Source: Falsiroseomonas sp041690465 (GTDB lineage Bacteria > Pseudomonadota > Alphaproteobacteria > Acetobacterales > Acetobacteraceae). Taken from it: DNA of 64,000 bases. This document shows, piece after piece, positions 7,864 to 16,995 of this stretch. The position numbers and the translations under genes were made by a program. How positions within the stretch are numbered: position 1 is the first letter of the stretch; each line of letters starts with the position of its first letter. The notes beneath the pieces were generated by a model. It did not search any database and was not told the origin of the DNA. It worked only from the letters and a program-made list of their open reading frames with translations. The stretch lies in assembly GCF_041690465.1 (NCBI RefSeq), contig NZ_JAWLHG010000012.1:62001-126000 (forward strand). Direction: 5' to 3'.

Positions 7864-8592
7864 TCATCCCTTGCCGGCGAGCGCACCTCGCCCGCCATCC
7901 ACGCCGAGCACCTGGCCGGTGATCCAGCCCGCCGCGTCGGAGAGCAGGAAATCCGCGGCCGCCGCGGCATCCGCCGCCTCGCCGAGGCGCGGGATCGGAT
8001 GCTGCTTCGCGATCGCCTCGGCCATCTGGGGGCTTCGCGTCAAGGGCTCGGCGAGTTGCGTCCTCGTCAGGCTCGGCGCCACCACGTTGACCCGCACATG
8101 CGGCGCGAGCTCCGCCGCCAGCGAGACCGCAAGCCCCTCCACCGCCGCCTTGGCCGCGCCGATCGCGGCGTGGTTGGCGAAGCCGCGCCGCGCGGCGACG
8201 GAGGAGAACAGCACCACGCTGCCTCTTCCGGCCACCAGAGCCGGCAGCGCCGCCTGCACCGCAAGCGCCGGCGCCAGCGCGTTCAGCCGGAAGGTCTCGG
8301 CGAAATCCGCCTCCGTCAGGCGCGCCAGCGGCTTCAGGAGGATGGAGCCGATGCAGAAGGCCAGCCCCGCCAGCCGCGAGCCTGCCGCCGCCACCGCCGC
8401 GCGCAACGCCGCCGGGTCGGTGACATCCGCCGCGTGCCAGCCAGCGCCGAGCTCGATGCCGAGTGCCGCCAGCCGCGCCTCGTCACGCGCCACCAGGAAG
8501 GGCGTCGCGCCGCGGGCGGCGAGGCGGCGCGCGAGCGCCCCGCCGATCCCGCCCGTCGCGCCGAACACGATCACCTGCTCCGCCATCCGCAT
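7864..8592 (-). CDS. Short-chain dehydrogenase/reductase
   Basis: A 242-residue SDR with the cofactor loop GATGGIGGALARR at the N-terminus, NAG-type strand region, catalytic Ser in VVLFSSVAARRG, and an active-site region in which the usual YxxxK is HAAIGAAKAAVEGL: the Tyr position reads Ile-Gly, while the Lys is kept. The C-terminal block DAAGWITGQVLGVDGG is typical. Loss of the Tyr would weaken ordinary oxidoreductase activity. The substrate is unknown. It is first in the operon with the DUF6134 and photolyase-like genes, which suggests a link to light or UV response. GAAGGGA precedes the start; an alternative ATG lies two codons later. Confidence 0.82.
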   Translation of the reverse strand: MRMAEQVIVFGATGGIGGALARRLAARGATPFLVARDEARLAALGIELGAGWHAADVTDPAALRAAVAAAGSRLAGLAFCIGSILLKPLARLTEADFAETFRLNALAPALAVQAALPALVAGRGSVVLFSSVAARRGFANHAAIGAAKAAVEGLAVSLAAELAPHVRVNVVAPSLTRTQLAEPLTRSPQMAEAIAKQHPIPRLGEAADAAAAADFLLSDAAGWITGQVLGVDGGRGALAGKG

Positions 8593-8770
8593 CCCGTTCC
8601 CTTCAAGCTGCGGTCAGATGGGGCGCGCCGCCGGAGCGGAAACCCCGCCCAACGTCTCGGTTTGGCCGCCGGCGCCGTTTCCTGGTGCGGCGGTCAAGGC
8701 CGAACCGAGACACGACCAGACCTCGGCCGAGGCAGACAGCCGCGCCGAGCCGTGCTTAGGATGCCCGGCC

Positions 8771-9328
8771 ATGCGACAGTTGCTGCTGCTGCGGCACGCC
8801 AAATCCTCCTGGGACGACCCGCGCCTGCCTGATCATGCGCGCCCCCTGAACGCGCGCGGGCGGCGCAGTGCGCTCGCTATGGGCGATGCGATGCGCGAGC
8901 TCGGCCTGGCGCCCGATGTGGTGCTGGTCTCCTCCGCGCGGCGCACGCTGCAGACGCTGGAAGCCCTGGCGCCGATCGAGGGCTCGCCGCTGGTCGAGCC
9001 GATGGACGCGCTCTACCTCGCCCCCTGGCAGAACCTGCTGGAGGTGCTGCGGGGCGTCCGCGAGACGGCGCGGAGCGTGCTGCTGATCGGCCACAATCCC
9101 GGCCTGCACGAACTCGCCATGGCGCTCGCCGGGCCGGGCGGCATGGCCGGTGGCGGGCGGATGGCCGAGCGGCTGGCACACGGCTACCCGACCGGGGCGC
9201 TCACCGAATTCTCGGTGGCTCTGCCTTGGCGCCTGCTGGAGCCGGGCGGCGGGCGGCTGCTGCGCTTCCTGCCCCCTGCAGACCTGCCCGCCGCCGAAGC
9301 CGGCGACCCGACGGAGGCCTCCGCCTGA
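8771..9328 (+). CDS. sixA: Phosphohistidine phosphatase SixA family (histidine phosphatase superfamily)
   Basis: The 185-residue protein starts MRQLLLLRHAKSSWDD, the RHG catalytic motif of the SixA branch, followed by LNARGRRSA, the SSARRTLQT region and the second catalytic histidine in LLIGHNPGLHEL. SixA enzymes remove phosphate from phosphohistidine on phosphotransfer proteins. The gene is followed at once by a CHAD-domain protein, a pairing seen in other bacteria. It is divergent from the SDR operon. The ATG chosen places the motif at the extreme N-terminus as in the family. Confidence 0.88.
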   Translation: MRQLLLLRHAKSSWDDPRLPDHARPLNARGRRSALAMGDAMRELGLAPDVVLVSSARRTLQTLEALAPIEGSPLVEPMDALYLAPWQNLLEVLRGVRETARSVLLIGHNPGLHELAMALAGPGGMAGGGRMAERLAHGYPTGALTEFSVALPWRLLEPGGGRLLRFLPPADLPAAEAGDPTEASA

Positions 9329-9333
9329 CCGAC

Positions 9334-10857
9334 GTGCCTGCCCCCGCCCCCCCGTCCGAAACCCGGGCGGCAGCGCCCGAGACCACCCGACTGACGCTGG
9401 AGGCGGCGCTGCCGCCCGAGGCTGCGGAGGCGTTGTTCCGCGCCGGGCCGCTGGCGGGCCTGCGCGCCGGGCGCAGCCGCGGCAGCCCGTTCGGCGTCAG
9501 CTGGCTCGACACCGCCGATGGCGCGCTGGCCGAGGAGGGCCTGGCGCTGGAGCAGCCGCGCCGTGGCCCGCGCCGCCTGCTGCGCACCCTGCCCGCCCGC
9601 AGCACCCTCTGGCGCCCCGGCGCACCGCCCGAGACGCTCGGCACCCTGGCCGCCGGCGAAGCGCCGCCCGAGGCCGGCAAGTCGCCGCTGCTGCCGGTGG
9701 CGGGCTTCGCCGGCACCGCCACGCGCCTCGCCCTGGCGGGCGGGTTGGAGGCGCTGCTGCTGAAGGGCAGGCTGCGCGCAGTGACGGACGAGGCGCCGAT
9801 CGCGCGCCTCACCCTCGCCGGCCCCGCCGCGGCGGTGCTGGAGGCGATGCGGGACCTCGCCGCCGAACTCCCGGCGCTGCCGCCGCGCGCCGCCCTGGCC
9901 GAGGAGGGCCGCGCCCTGGCGCGGGCCGAGGCTCCGCGGCCGCGCCGGCTCGGCCCGCCGCTGCTCGACCCGCAGCTCGGGGTGGAGGATGCGCTGGTGC
10001 TGGCGCTCGGGCACCTGACGGAGGTGATGCTCTGGCACGCCCCGGCCGCGCGCGCCGGGACCACGCCCGAAGGCGTCCACCAGATGCGGGTGGCGATCCG
10101 GCGGATGCGCTCGCTGCTCAAGGTGTTCCGCCCCGCCTGCGACGGCGCCGCGTTGCGTGGCTTCGACGCCAGGCTGAAGGGCTTGGCCGGGCTGCTCGGC
10201 CCGGCGCGGGATTGGGATGTCTGGCTCGGCGGGCTCGGCGCCGAGATCGCCGAGGCGCTGCCGGAGGAGCCGCGCATCGCCGCGCTGCTCCGCGCCGCCC
10301 GCGGCATGCGGGAGGCCGCCTATGCGGCGCTCCGCCCGGCGCTCGAAGGGCCGGAGCTGCGCGCGATCGCCTGGGACGCCCTCGCCCTTTCCGAGACACG
10401 GCCGTGGCGCGCCGAGGAGGACGAGGTGGCGGCGGAGCGGCGGGCCGGCACGCTGCCCGACTTCGCGGCCTGGGTGCTCGACAAGCGCTGGCGGCGGATC
10501 GAGGCGGCGGGGACGGACATCGCCGCCCTGCCGGACGCCGAGTTCCACGCGCTGCGGATCGAGGCGAAGCGGATGCGCTATGCCGCCGAGCTGTTCGCCC
10601 CGCTCTGGGGCCGCAAGCGCGCCCGCCGCTTCCTGGCGCGGCTGGCGGAGGTGCAGGACGCCTTCGGCCTGGCGAATGACGCGGTGGTGGCGCATGGCCT
10701 GATGACGGCACTGGCCAGCCGCGGCGATGGTGGCCTCGCCTGGGCGAGCGGCGTGGCGGAAGGCTGGGCGCTGGCGCGGGCCCGCCGGGCGCGCGGCAAG
10801 GCGAGGCGCGCCTGGGAAGAGCTGCTGGCAGGAGGAATCTACTGGAATCAAAGCTGA
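9334..10857 (+). CDS. CYTH-like / CHAD domain protein
   Basis: About 507 residues in two parts. Residues 1-200 look like a worn CYTH (triphosphate tunnel) domain: the family's ExExK signature is not present in the expected N-terminal strand (LTLEAALPPEAAEAL). Residues 220-507 are a CHAD domain with the conserved VHQMRVAIRRMRSLLKVFR helix, LLGPARDWDVW and FHALRIEAKRMRYAAELF, whose basic faces are thought to bind polyphosphate. A GTG start is assumed; a CTG overlapping the SixA stop would be closer to the GGAGG upstream. The extreme 3' end lies in an A+T-rich patch that also carries an inverted repeat. Confidence 0.82.
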   Translation: MPAPAPPSETRAAAPETTRLTLEAALPPEAAEALFRAGPLAGLRAGRSRGSPFGVSWLDTADGALAEEGLALEQPRRGPRRLLRTLPARSTLWRPGAPPETLGTLAAGEAPPEAGKSPLLPVAGFAGTATRLALAGGLEALLLKGRLRAVTDEAPIARLTLAGPAAAVLEAMRDLAAELPALPPRAALAEEGRALARAEAPRPRRLGPPLLDPQLGVEDALVLALGHLTEVMLWHAPAARAGTTPEGVHQMRVAIRRMRSLLKVFRPACDGAALRGFDARLKGLAGLLGPARDWDVWLGGLGAEIAEALPEEPRIAALLRAARGMREAAYAALRPALEGPELRAIAWDALALSETRPWRAEEDEVAAERRAGTLPDFAAWVLDKRWRRIEAAGTDIAALPDAEFHALRIEAKRMRYAAELFAPLWGRKRARRFLARLAEVQDAFGLANDAVVAHGLMTALASRGDGGLAWASGVAEGWALARARRARGKARRAWEELLAGGIYWNQS

Positions 10858-10896
10858 AGAAGAATGCTTTGGTGTCATTCTTCAGGCTGTGATTCC
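10844..10896. repeat. Imperfect inverted repeat across the stop codon of the CHAD gene
   Basis: Arms 10844-10866 and 10876-10896 pair along most of their length, with an exact 8-base core (GAAGAATG with CATTCTTC) and a 9-base loop, followed by TCTTTTGG. It may act as a weak terminator for the SixA-CHAD pair. The patch is clearly richer in A+T than its surroundings. Confidence 0.55.
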
Positions 10897-10989
10897 TCTT
10901 TTGGTTGAAAATGTAGTTGCATACGAATCCCGGCTCGGGTTAGGCGTGAGGCGTCTCCGCCGCCCTCACCCGCCGCTGTCCAAGGTCCC

Positions 10990-11553
10990 GTGCAGTCACC
11001 CCGCCGCATCTTCCGGCCCGCCCCGAAGCCGCTCCGCTGGCGCACCCCGTTGCTGGTTCTCGCGGTCACGGCACTGGCCGTGCTCGCCTCCGGCATTGGC
11101 CTGCCGCCCGACCTGATGGGCTCGGCGCCACGCGAGCAGGATTGGTCGGCGCTGGCGGCCGAGGTCCGGGTGGTGGACGGTGACACGCTGCGGCTCGGCG
11201 ACCGGACGGTGCGGCTGGCCGGCGTGGATGCGCCGGATCGCGGCGAGGATTGCACCGATGGGGCCGGGCGCTGGTTCGACTGCGGCGCCGCTGCGGCGGA
11301 GGCGCTGTCTCGGCTGGTGAACGGCCGCTCGGTGGTCTGCCTGGTGTCCGGGCGGGACCGGTTCGGCCGGGGCCTGGGGGCCTGCCGGGCTGGCGGCGCG
11401 GAATTGAATGCCGGCCTGGTTGCCTCCGGCTGGGCGCTGGCCGATGAAGCGGAAACGCCGCTGCACAGGCTGGAAGCCGAGGCGCGGCAGGCAACCCGCG
11501 GCCTCTGGGCGGGCGGATTCACGCGGCCGGAGACGTGGCGCAGCCGCAACTGA
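10990..11553 (+). CDS. Membrane-anchored thermonuclease (SNase-like) family protein
   Basis: The 187-residue protein has a basic N-terminus and one hydrophobic segment (LLVLAVTALAVLASGI), a signal anchor or uncleaved signal peptide, then a staphylococcal-nuclease fold: VRVVDGDTLRLG, VRLAGVDAPDRGEDC, GRDRFGRGLGAC and the closing LVASGWALAD and GLWAG. The catalytic Arg, acidic and Arg positions of SNase are present in these blocks, so it is probably an active Ca-dependent nuclease outside the cytoplasm. The start is GTG. It is monocistronic and lies before gltA on the same strand. Confidence 0.85.
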   Translation: MQSPRRIFRPAPKPLRWRTPLLVLAVTALAVLASGIGLPPDLMGSAPREQDWSALAAEVRVVDGDTLRLGDRTVRLAGVDAPDRGEDCTDGAGRWFDCGAAAAEALSRLVNGRSVVCLVSGRDRFGRGLGACRAGGAELNAGLVASGWALADEAETPLHRLEAEARQATRGLWAGGFTRPETWRSRN

Positions 11554-11609
11554 GGGCACCGGCGCCACAGGCCACGACAATATGCACGCGCCGAGACGTC
11601 TGGGCGACG

Positions 11610-11639
11610 TTGCCAAGGCCGGGAAGCCGCCCCTATCTT
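11610..11639 (+). promoter_or_regulatory. Candidate sigma-70 promoter of gltA
   Basis: TTGCCA (11610-11615) and TATCTT (11634-11639) are separated by 18 bases and end 59 bases before the gltA start. It is the best match to -35/-10 consensus in this gap. The call rests on motif match only. Confidence 0.35.
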
Positions 11640-11698
11640 GCGGCGCACCATAACGGTGCCGCGAGCAGCAGCGGCACTTCCCCTCGAGGAAGCAGATC

Positions 11699-13006
<1,308 letters not shown>

Positions 13007-13035
13007 CGCCCACCCCACCAGCCGTTCCGTCCGGC

Positions 13036-13074
13036 AAGGCCCTGCCCGCATCCGCGGGCAGGGCCTTTCTTTTT
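13036..13074 (+). terminator. Rho-independent terminator of gltA
   Basis: A perfect 12-bp G+C stem, GGCCCTGCCCGC (13038-13049) with GCGGGCAGGGCC (13054-13065), has a 4-base loop and is followed by TTTCTTTTT. It is the clearest intrinsic terminator in the window. Confidence 0.93.
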
Positions 13075-13344
13075 GGGCAAGCGCAGGATCTGCTCGCGTA
13101 GATCATCAAATATTGGCGGCAAGTGGCTGTAATAGAATGCCTCCGAAGGAAGCATGCAGTTGCCTTCGCAGGATGGAAAGCAGGCATCCGGGGCCAACGT
13201 CAGAAGCTTGCCGCCATTCGCATCACGCTCATCACAACCAACGCGCGCAGATTCCTACAGAAACTAAAAAAACCCTCTTGATAAGGAAGCGCTCACCTGG
13301 AATTGTTCTACCGAGAGTTGATTTCGCCAGAAAGGTTGAACCAA
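13075..13344. other. A+T-rich spacer after gltA
   Basis: About 270 bases with visibly lower G+C than the surroundings and no convincing gene. On the minus strand 13055-13152 can be read as a coding-like stretch (SEAFYYSHLPPIFDDLREQ), but it runs through the gltA terminator and has no homologue I recognise. A run AAACTAAAAAAACC near 13261 is unusual for this genome. It may be a decayed insertion or the promoter region of the next gene. Confidence 0.5.
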
Positions 13345-13995
13345 ATGCGCGAGCGCGTCCTTCCTCATACTGCAAGGTCCGTTGACGAGCTCGTCCGCCG
13401 CCGGTTGCGCCAATGGCCCCAGCGCCCGCCGGGCGCCCCGCGGACGCAGCGGCAGTCGGGCATCTGGCTGCGCGCCAGACCGGGCGAGGCCAACATCCTC
13501 GGTCAGCCCTTCATCAAGCTGCCGGGCAGCAGCACCTTCCGCACCATCCCCGACGGGCTCTGGCTGCATTTCAGCCCGGACCCCGACGATCGCTGGGCCG
13601 ACATCCTGTGCATCGAGGCCTGCGGCTCGGTTCCCAACCTGCAGGACAAGCGGGCACGCTTCGCGCCCTCCACCTCCTCCCTGCTGGTGGTCTGCCCGGT
13701 GCGCTGGCTGCTGGAGCAGGCCGAGCCGAACGATCCGACGCCCCGTTGGCACCTGATCCGGCTGCTGCGGGAGGAGCCGACCGAGCCGCTGGTGCTGCCG
13801 ATCCGCGACATGCGGGTGCTCTACGGGCTGAAGGCGCGGCACTACCAGTCGGTCGCCAAGGGCCAGGTGCCGCACCCCCACGAGTATTTCTGTCCGATCG
13901 AGGCGCTGACCGCCGAGCGCGGGCATGAGGACCCGGCGCTGGCCGCGCTGATCGGGCGGGCCTCGGCGGCGGCGAACTTCATGACCTTTGCCTGA
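13345..13995 (+). CDS. Conserved-looking hypothetical protein
   Basis: I do not recognise this 216-residue protein. It begins MRERVLPHTARSVDELVRRR, has a central beta-rich region (IWLRARPGEANILGQPFIKLPG, split here by short turns) with ADILCIEACGSVPN, a VVCPVRWLLEQAE segment and a C-terminal HYQSVAKGQVPHPHEYF block. The C-A-C-type cysteines and conserved aromatic residues suggest a compact cytoplasmic domain. No signal peptide or membrane segment is visible. GAAAGG lies 8 bases upstream of the ATG used; a TTG at 13303 in the same frame would add 14 residues. Codon use downstream of the start matches the genome. Confidence 0.65.
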   Translation: MRERVLPHTARSVDELVRRRLRQWPQRPPGAPRTQRQSGIWLRARPGEANILGQPFIKLPGSSTFRTIPDGLWLHFSPDPDDRWADILCIEACGSVPNLQDKRARFAPSTSSLLVVCPVRWLLEQAEPNDPTPRWHLIRLLREEPTEPLVLPIRDMRVLYGLKARHYQSVAKGQVPHPHEYFCPIEALTAERGHEDPALAALIGRASAAANFMTFA

Positions 13996-14105
13996 CGCCG
14001 GCCGCCGGCCGCCGGCGGACTGAACATCGTATCTTCACAATCACCCCCTGCCCGAACGGCGCCGGCACGGCTAGATCGGGCCAGTTCGGCAACGGGGGGA
14101 CTCAG

Positions 14106-15095
14106 ATGCGGCGTCGTGCATTCGGGATGGCGGTGGCGAGCCTGGCGGCGGCGGCGATCCGCCCCGCCGCGGCGCAAGAGGTTTCCGGGCCTCTGGTGAT
14201 CTACACCTCGCAGCTGGAACCCGACGCTGCCGCCACGGTGGAGGCCTTCCGCCGCCGCCACCCGAACGTGCAGGTCGAGTGGATCCGCGCCGGCACTGGC
14301 CAGATCATGACCCGGCTGCGCGCCGAGATTGCCGCCGGCAATCCGCGGCCGGACCTCCTGCTGGTCGCCGACAGCCTCACCTTCGAGGGGCTGAAGGCCG
14401 ATGGCCGGCTGCGCCCGAGCCCGGAGGTGCAGGTCGCCGGCGTGCCGGCCGCGCATGTGGATCCCGGCCGCGCCTATTTCGGCACCAAGCTGATCACCAC
14501 CGGCATCATGCACCATGTCCGCGCGCCCTTCGTGCCGCGCGGCTGGGCCGATCTGCTGGATGCCCGGGCCCGCAACCAGGTGGCAATGCCCTCGCCCGCC
14601 GTCTCCGGCGCAGCGGCCATCCATGTGCAGGCGCTGGTGCAGAACCCGGCACTCGGCTGGTCCTATGTGGAGCGGCTGGTGCAGAACGGCGTGCAGGCGC
14701 GCGGCGGCAATGGGCCGGTGATGCAGGCGGTGGCCGGGGCGGAGCGCGCCTTCGGCATCGTCATCGACTACCTGCCGATCCGCGAATCCGCGAAGGGCGC
14801 CCCGGTGCGCTTCATCTTCCCCGAGGATGGCGTCTCCGCCATCACCGAGCCCGCGGGCATTCTCTCCACCGCCCGCAACGTGCCGGCCGCGGTCGCCTTC
14901 CTCAACTTCCTCCTTTCCCCGGAGGGGCAGTTGCTCGCCGCCAGCCAAGGCTTCCTGCCGGCCGACCCCTCGGTGCCGCCGCCGGCCGGCTTCCCTGACC
15001 CGAAGACCATCAAGGTGATGCCCTTCGACAGCGCCCGCGCAGCGCGCGAGCAGCAGGAGACGCTCCGCCGCTTCGCCCAGCTCGTCGGGGGCTGA
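14106..15095 (+). CDS. ABC transporter substrate-binding protein, Fe3+ (FbpA/AfuA) type
   Basis: A 329-residue periplasmic binding protein with a cleavable signal peptide (AAAAIRPAAAQE). The mature part starts with GPLVIYTSQLEPDAAATVEA, typical of iron(III) or similar group-1 binding proteins (SBP_bac families), with RPDLLLVADSLTFEGL and a C-terminal LNFLLSPEGQLLAASQGFLP. Family members bind ferric ion, thiamine, putrescine or phosphonates; the exact ligand is not clear. The permease follows after 11 bases. No ATPase gene is next to them. Confidence 0.85.
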   Translation: MRRRAFGMAVASLAAAAIRPAAAQEVSGPLVIYTSQLEPDAAATVEAFRRRHPNVQVEWIRAGTGQIMTRLRAEIAAGNPRPDLLLVADSLTFEGLKADGRLRPSPEVQVAGVPAAHVDPGRAYFGTKLITTGIMHHVRAPFVPRGWADLLDARARNQVAMPSPAVSGAAAIHVQALVQNPALGWSYVERLVQNGVQARGGNGPVMQAVAGAERAFGIVIDYLPIRESAKGAPVRFIFPEDGVSAITEPAGILSTARNVPAAVAFLNFLLSPEGQLLAASQGFLPADPSVPPPAGFPDPKTIKVMPFDSARAAREQQETLRRFAQLVGG

Positions 15096-15106
15096 GCCAC
15101 CGCACC

Positions 15107-16759
15107 TTGGCGGCCTCCCTCGGCCCTGCACGGCTGCTGGTCGCCGGCGTCACCGCCTGGCTGCTGATGGTCGGCGCGGCACCGCTGATCCGGCTGCTGG
15201 CCGAGGCACTCGGCCAGGGCGCGGTGGCGGCGGCCTTCGCCGACCCCGCGGTGTGGCGTGCTGCCGGCCGCAGCCTGCGCATCTCGCTCGGCGCCGCGGC
15301 GCTGGCGACGGTGATCGGCGGCGCGCTGGCCTGGGCGCTGCTGCTGCGCGGTCTGCCCCGGCGTGGCCTGCTGCTCTTCCTCGCGGTGCTGCCGGCGCTG
15401 GTGCCGGCACAGGTGATGGCGCTGGGCTGGATCCAGGCCAGCGGGCCGGCCTCGCCGCTGCTGCTGGCGCTTGGCTTCGCGCCGCCGATGGGCACGCCGA
15501 ACCCGGTCTATGGGCCGGCGGGGATGACGGTGCTGCTGGCGGTGCAGGCGGCGCCGCTGGTGCTGCTCGCGGTGGCCGCCCTGCTGCGTCGCGTGCCCGG
15601 CGAGGTGCTGCTGGCCGCGCGGGGCCTGGGGGCGACGCCGGAGGCGGCGCTGCGGCGCGCGGTCTGGCCATTGCTGGCACCGGGCCTTCTGGCCGGGGCG
15701 GGCCTCGCCTATGTGGCGGCGCTCGGCAATTTCGGGGTCGGTGCGCTGCTCGGCATCCCGGCGCGCTACACGGTGCTGCCAGTGCTGATCTGGCAGATGC
15801 TGTCCGCGGGAGGGCCAGCCTCGCTGGAGCAGGCGGCGGCGCTGGCGGTGCTGCTGGCGGTGCTGGCCGCACCCGCGCTGCTGCTGCAGGCGCTGGCTGC
15901 ACGATGGGCGCCGGCGGCGGGCCGGCAGCCCTTCGCCCCGGTGCCGCTGCCCCGGCCGATGCGCCTGGCGGTGCTAGCGCTGGTGGGGCTGTATTTCGGC
16001 CTGGTGCTGCTGGTGCCGCTGCTGGCGCTGCTGGCGGCGGCGCTGGTGCCGGCGCTGGGCATGGAACTCTCGGCGGCGACGGTGACCGGGCGGCATTTCG
16101 CCGCGGCGCTCTCGCCCGGCGCGCATACCGCCTGGGCCTTCGGCAATTCGCTGCTGCTCTCCATCGGTGCGGCGGCGCTGCTGGCGCTGGTGGCGCTGCC
16201 GACCGCGCTGGTGCTGCGGGCCCGGCCGGTGCGCGCGGCGAGCGCGGCGACCGACCTGCCCTATGCCCTGCCTGGCGCCTGCACCGGGGTTGCCGCCATC
16301 CTTGTGGTGCTGTCGCTGCCCGGCGGCGGCGCGCTGTATGGGACGCTGGGATTGATCCTGTTCGCCTATCTCACCCGCTTCCAGGCGCTGGCGCTGCGGC
16401 CGGCGGCGGCGGCGGCGGCGCGGCTCGACCCGGCGCTGGACGAGGCGGCGCGCGGCATGGGTGCCGGCGTGCTGCGCCGGATCTTCCGCATCCACCTGCC
16501 GCCGCTGGCCCCGGCGCTGGCGGCTGGCGGCATCCTGGTGGCACTGCAGGCGGTGAACGAGGTCACCGTCTCCTCGCTGCTCTACGGGCCGGGGACGCAG
16601 ACGCTGGGGGTGCTGGTGTTCGGCCTGCAGGAGAGCGGCAATGCGCCGCTCGCGGCCGCCGTCTCCTGCCTGGCGCTGGCGCTGATGGCGGCCCTGATGG
16701 CGGCGGCGACGCTGGCGGCGCGGAAGCTGCCGCCCGGCACGCTGCCCTGGCGGCCATAG
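15107..16759 (+). CDS. ABC transporter permease, Fe3+ (FbpB/SfuB) type, two fused domains
   Basis: The 550-residue inner-membrane protein has about 12 hydrophobic segments and two BPD_transp_1 domains, each with an EAA-type loop: LLAARGLGATPEAALRRAVWP around residue 170 is split here as GLGATPEAALRRAVWP, and AARGMGAGVLRRIFRIHLPP lies around residue 450. It forms the channel for the binding protein encoded just before it. The start is TTG, 11 bases after the previous stop. The operon ends here without an ATP-binding subunit; one would have to be supplied from elsewhere. A tRNA gene lies immediately downstream on the other strand. Confidence 0.87.
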   Translation: MAASLGPARLLVAGVTAWLLMVGAAPLIRLLAEALGQGAVAAAFADPAVWRAAGRSLRISLGAAALATVIGGALAWALLLRGLPRRGLLLFLAVLPALVPAQVMALGWIQASGPASPLLLALGFAPPMGTPNPVYGPAGMTVLLAVQAAPLVLLAVAALLRRVPGEVLLAARGLGATPEAALRRAVWPLLAPGLLAGAGLAYVAALGNFGVGALLGIPARYTVLPVLIWQMLSAGGPASLEQAAALAVLLAVLAAPALLLQALAARWAPAAGRQPFAPVPLPRPMRLAVLALVGLYFGLVLLVPLLALLAAALVPALGMELSAATVTGRHFAAALSPGAHTAWAFGNSLLLSIGAAALLALVALPTALVLRARPVRAASAATDLPYALPGACTGVAAILVVLSLPGGGALYGTLGLILFAYLTRFQALALRPAAAAAARLDPALDEAARGMGAGVLRRIFRIHLPPLAPALAAGGILVALQAVNEVTVSSLLYGPGTQTLGVLVFGLQESGNAPLAAAVSCLALALMAALMAAATLAARKLPPGTLPWRP

Positions 16760-16802
16760 GAGGGCACGGCTGCCTCCGCGGCGCCCGGGCCGCAGGAAGC
16801 GA

Positions 16803-16879
16803 TGGTCGGAGCGGCGGGATTTGAACCCACGACCCCCAGTCCCCCAGACTGATGCGCTACCAGGCTGCGCTACGCTCCG
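16803..16879 (-). tRNA. tRNA-Pro (anticodon GGG)
   Basis: On the minus strand the 77-nt sequence starts CGGAGCG and ends CGCTCCGACCA, so the acceptor stem pairs fully and CCA is encoded. The D-loop contains AGCCTGGTAGCGC, the anticodon loop is CTGGGGG (anticodon GGG, closing T-G wobble in the stem), and the T-arm is GTGGGTTCAAATCCCGC. All arms are of normal length. Confidence 0.95.
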
Positions 16880-16995
16880 ACTGTGGGCGGCATAGCACCA
16901 CCCGGCGCGCTGCGCCAAGCCTTCCAGGGGGCTCTCGCACCCTGGCCCTGGCCCGGCCGTCGCCACGAACCACACCACTGCCCACCGCGGCGGGC

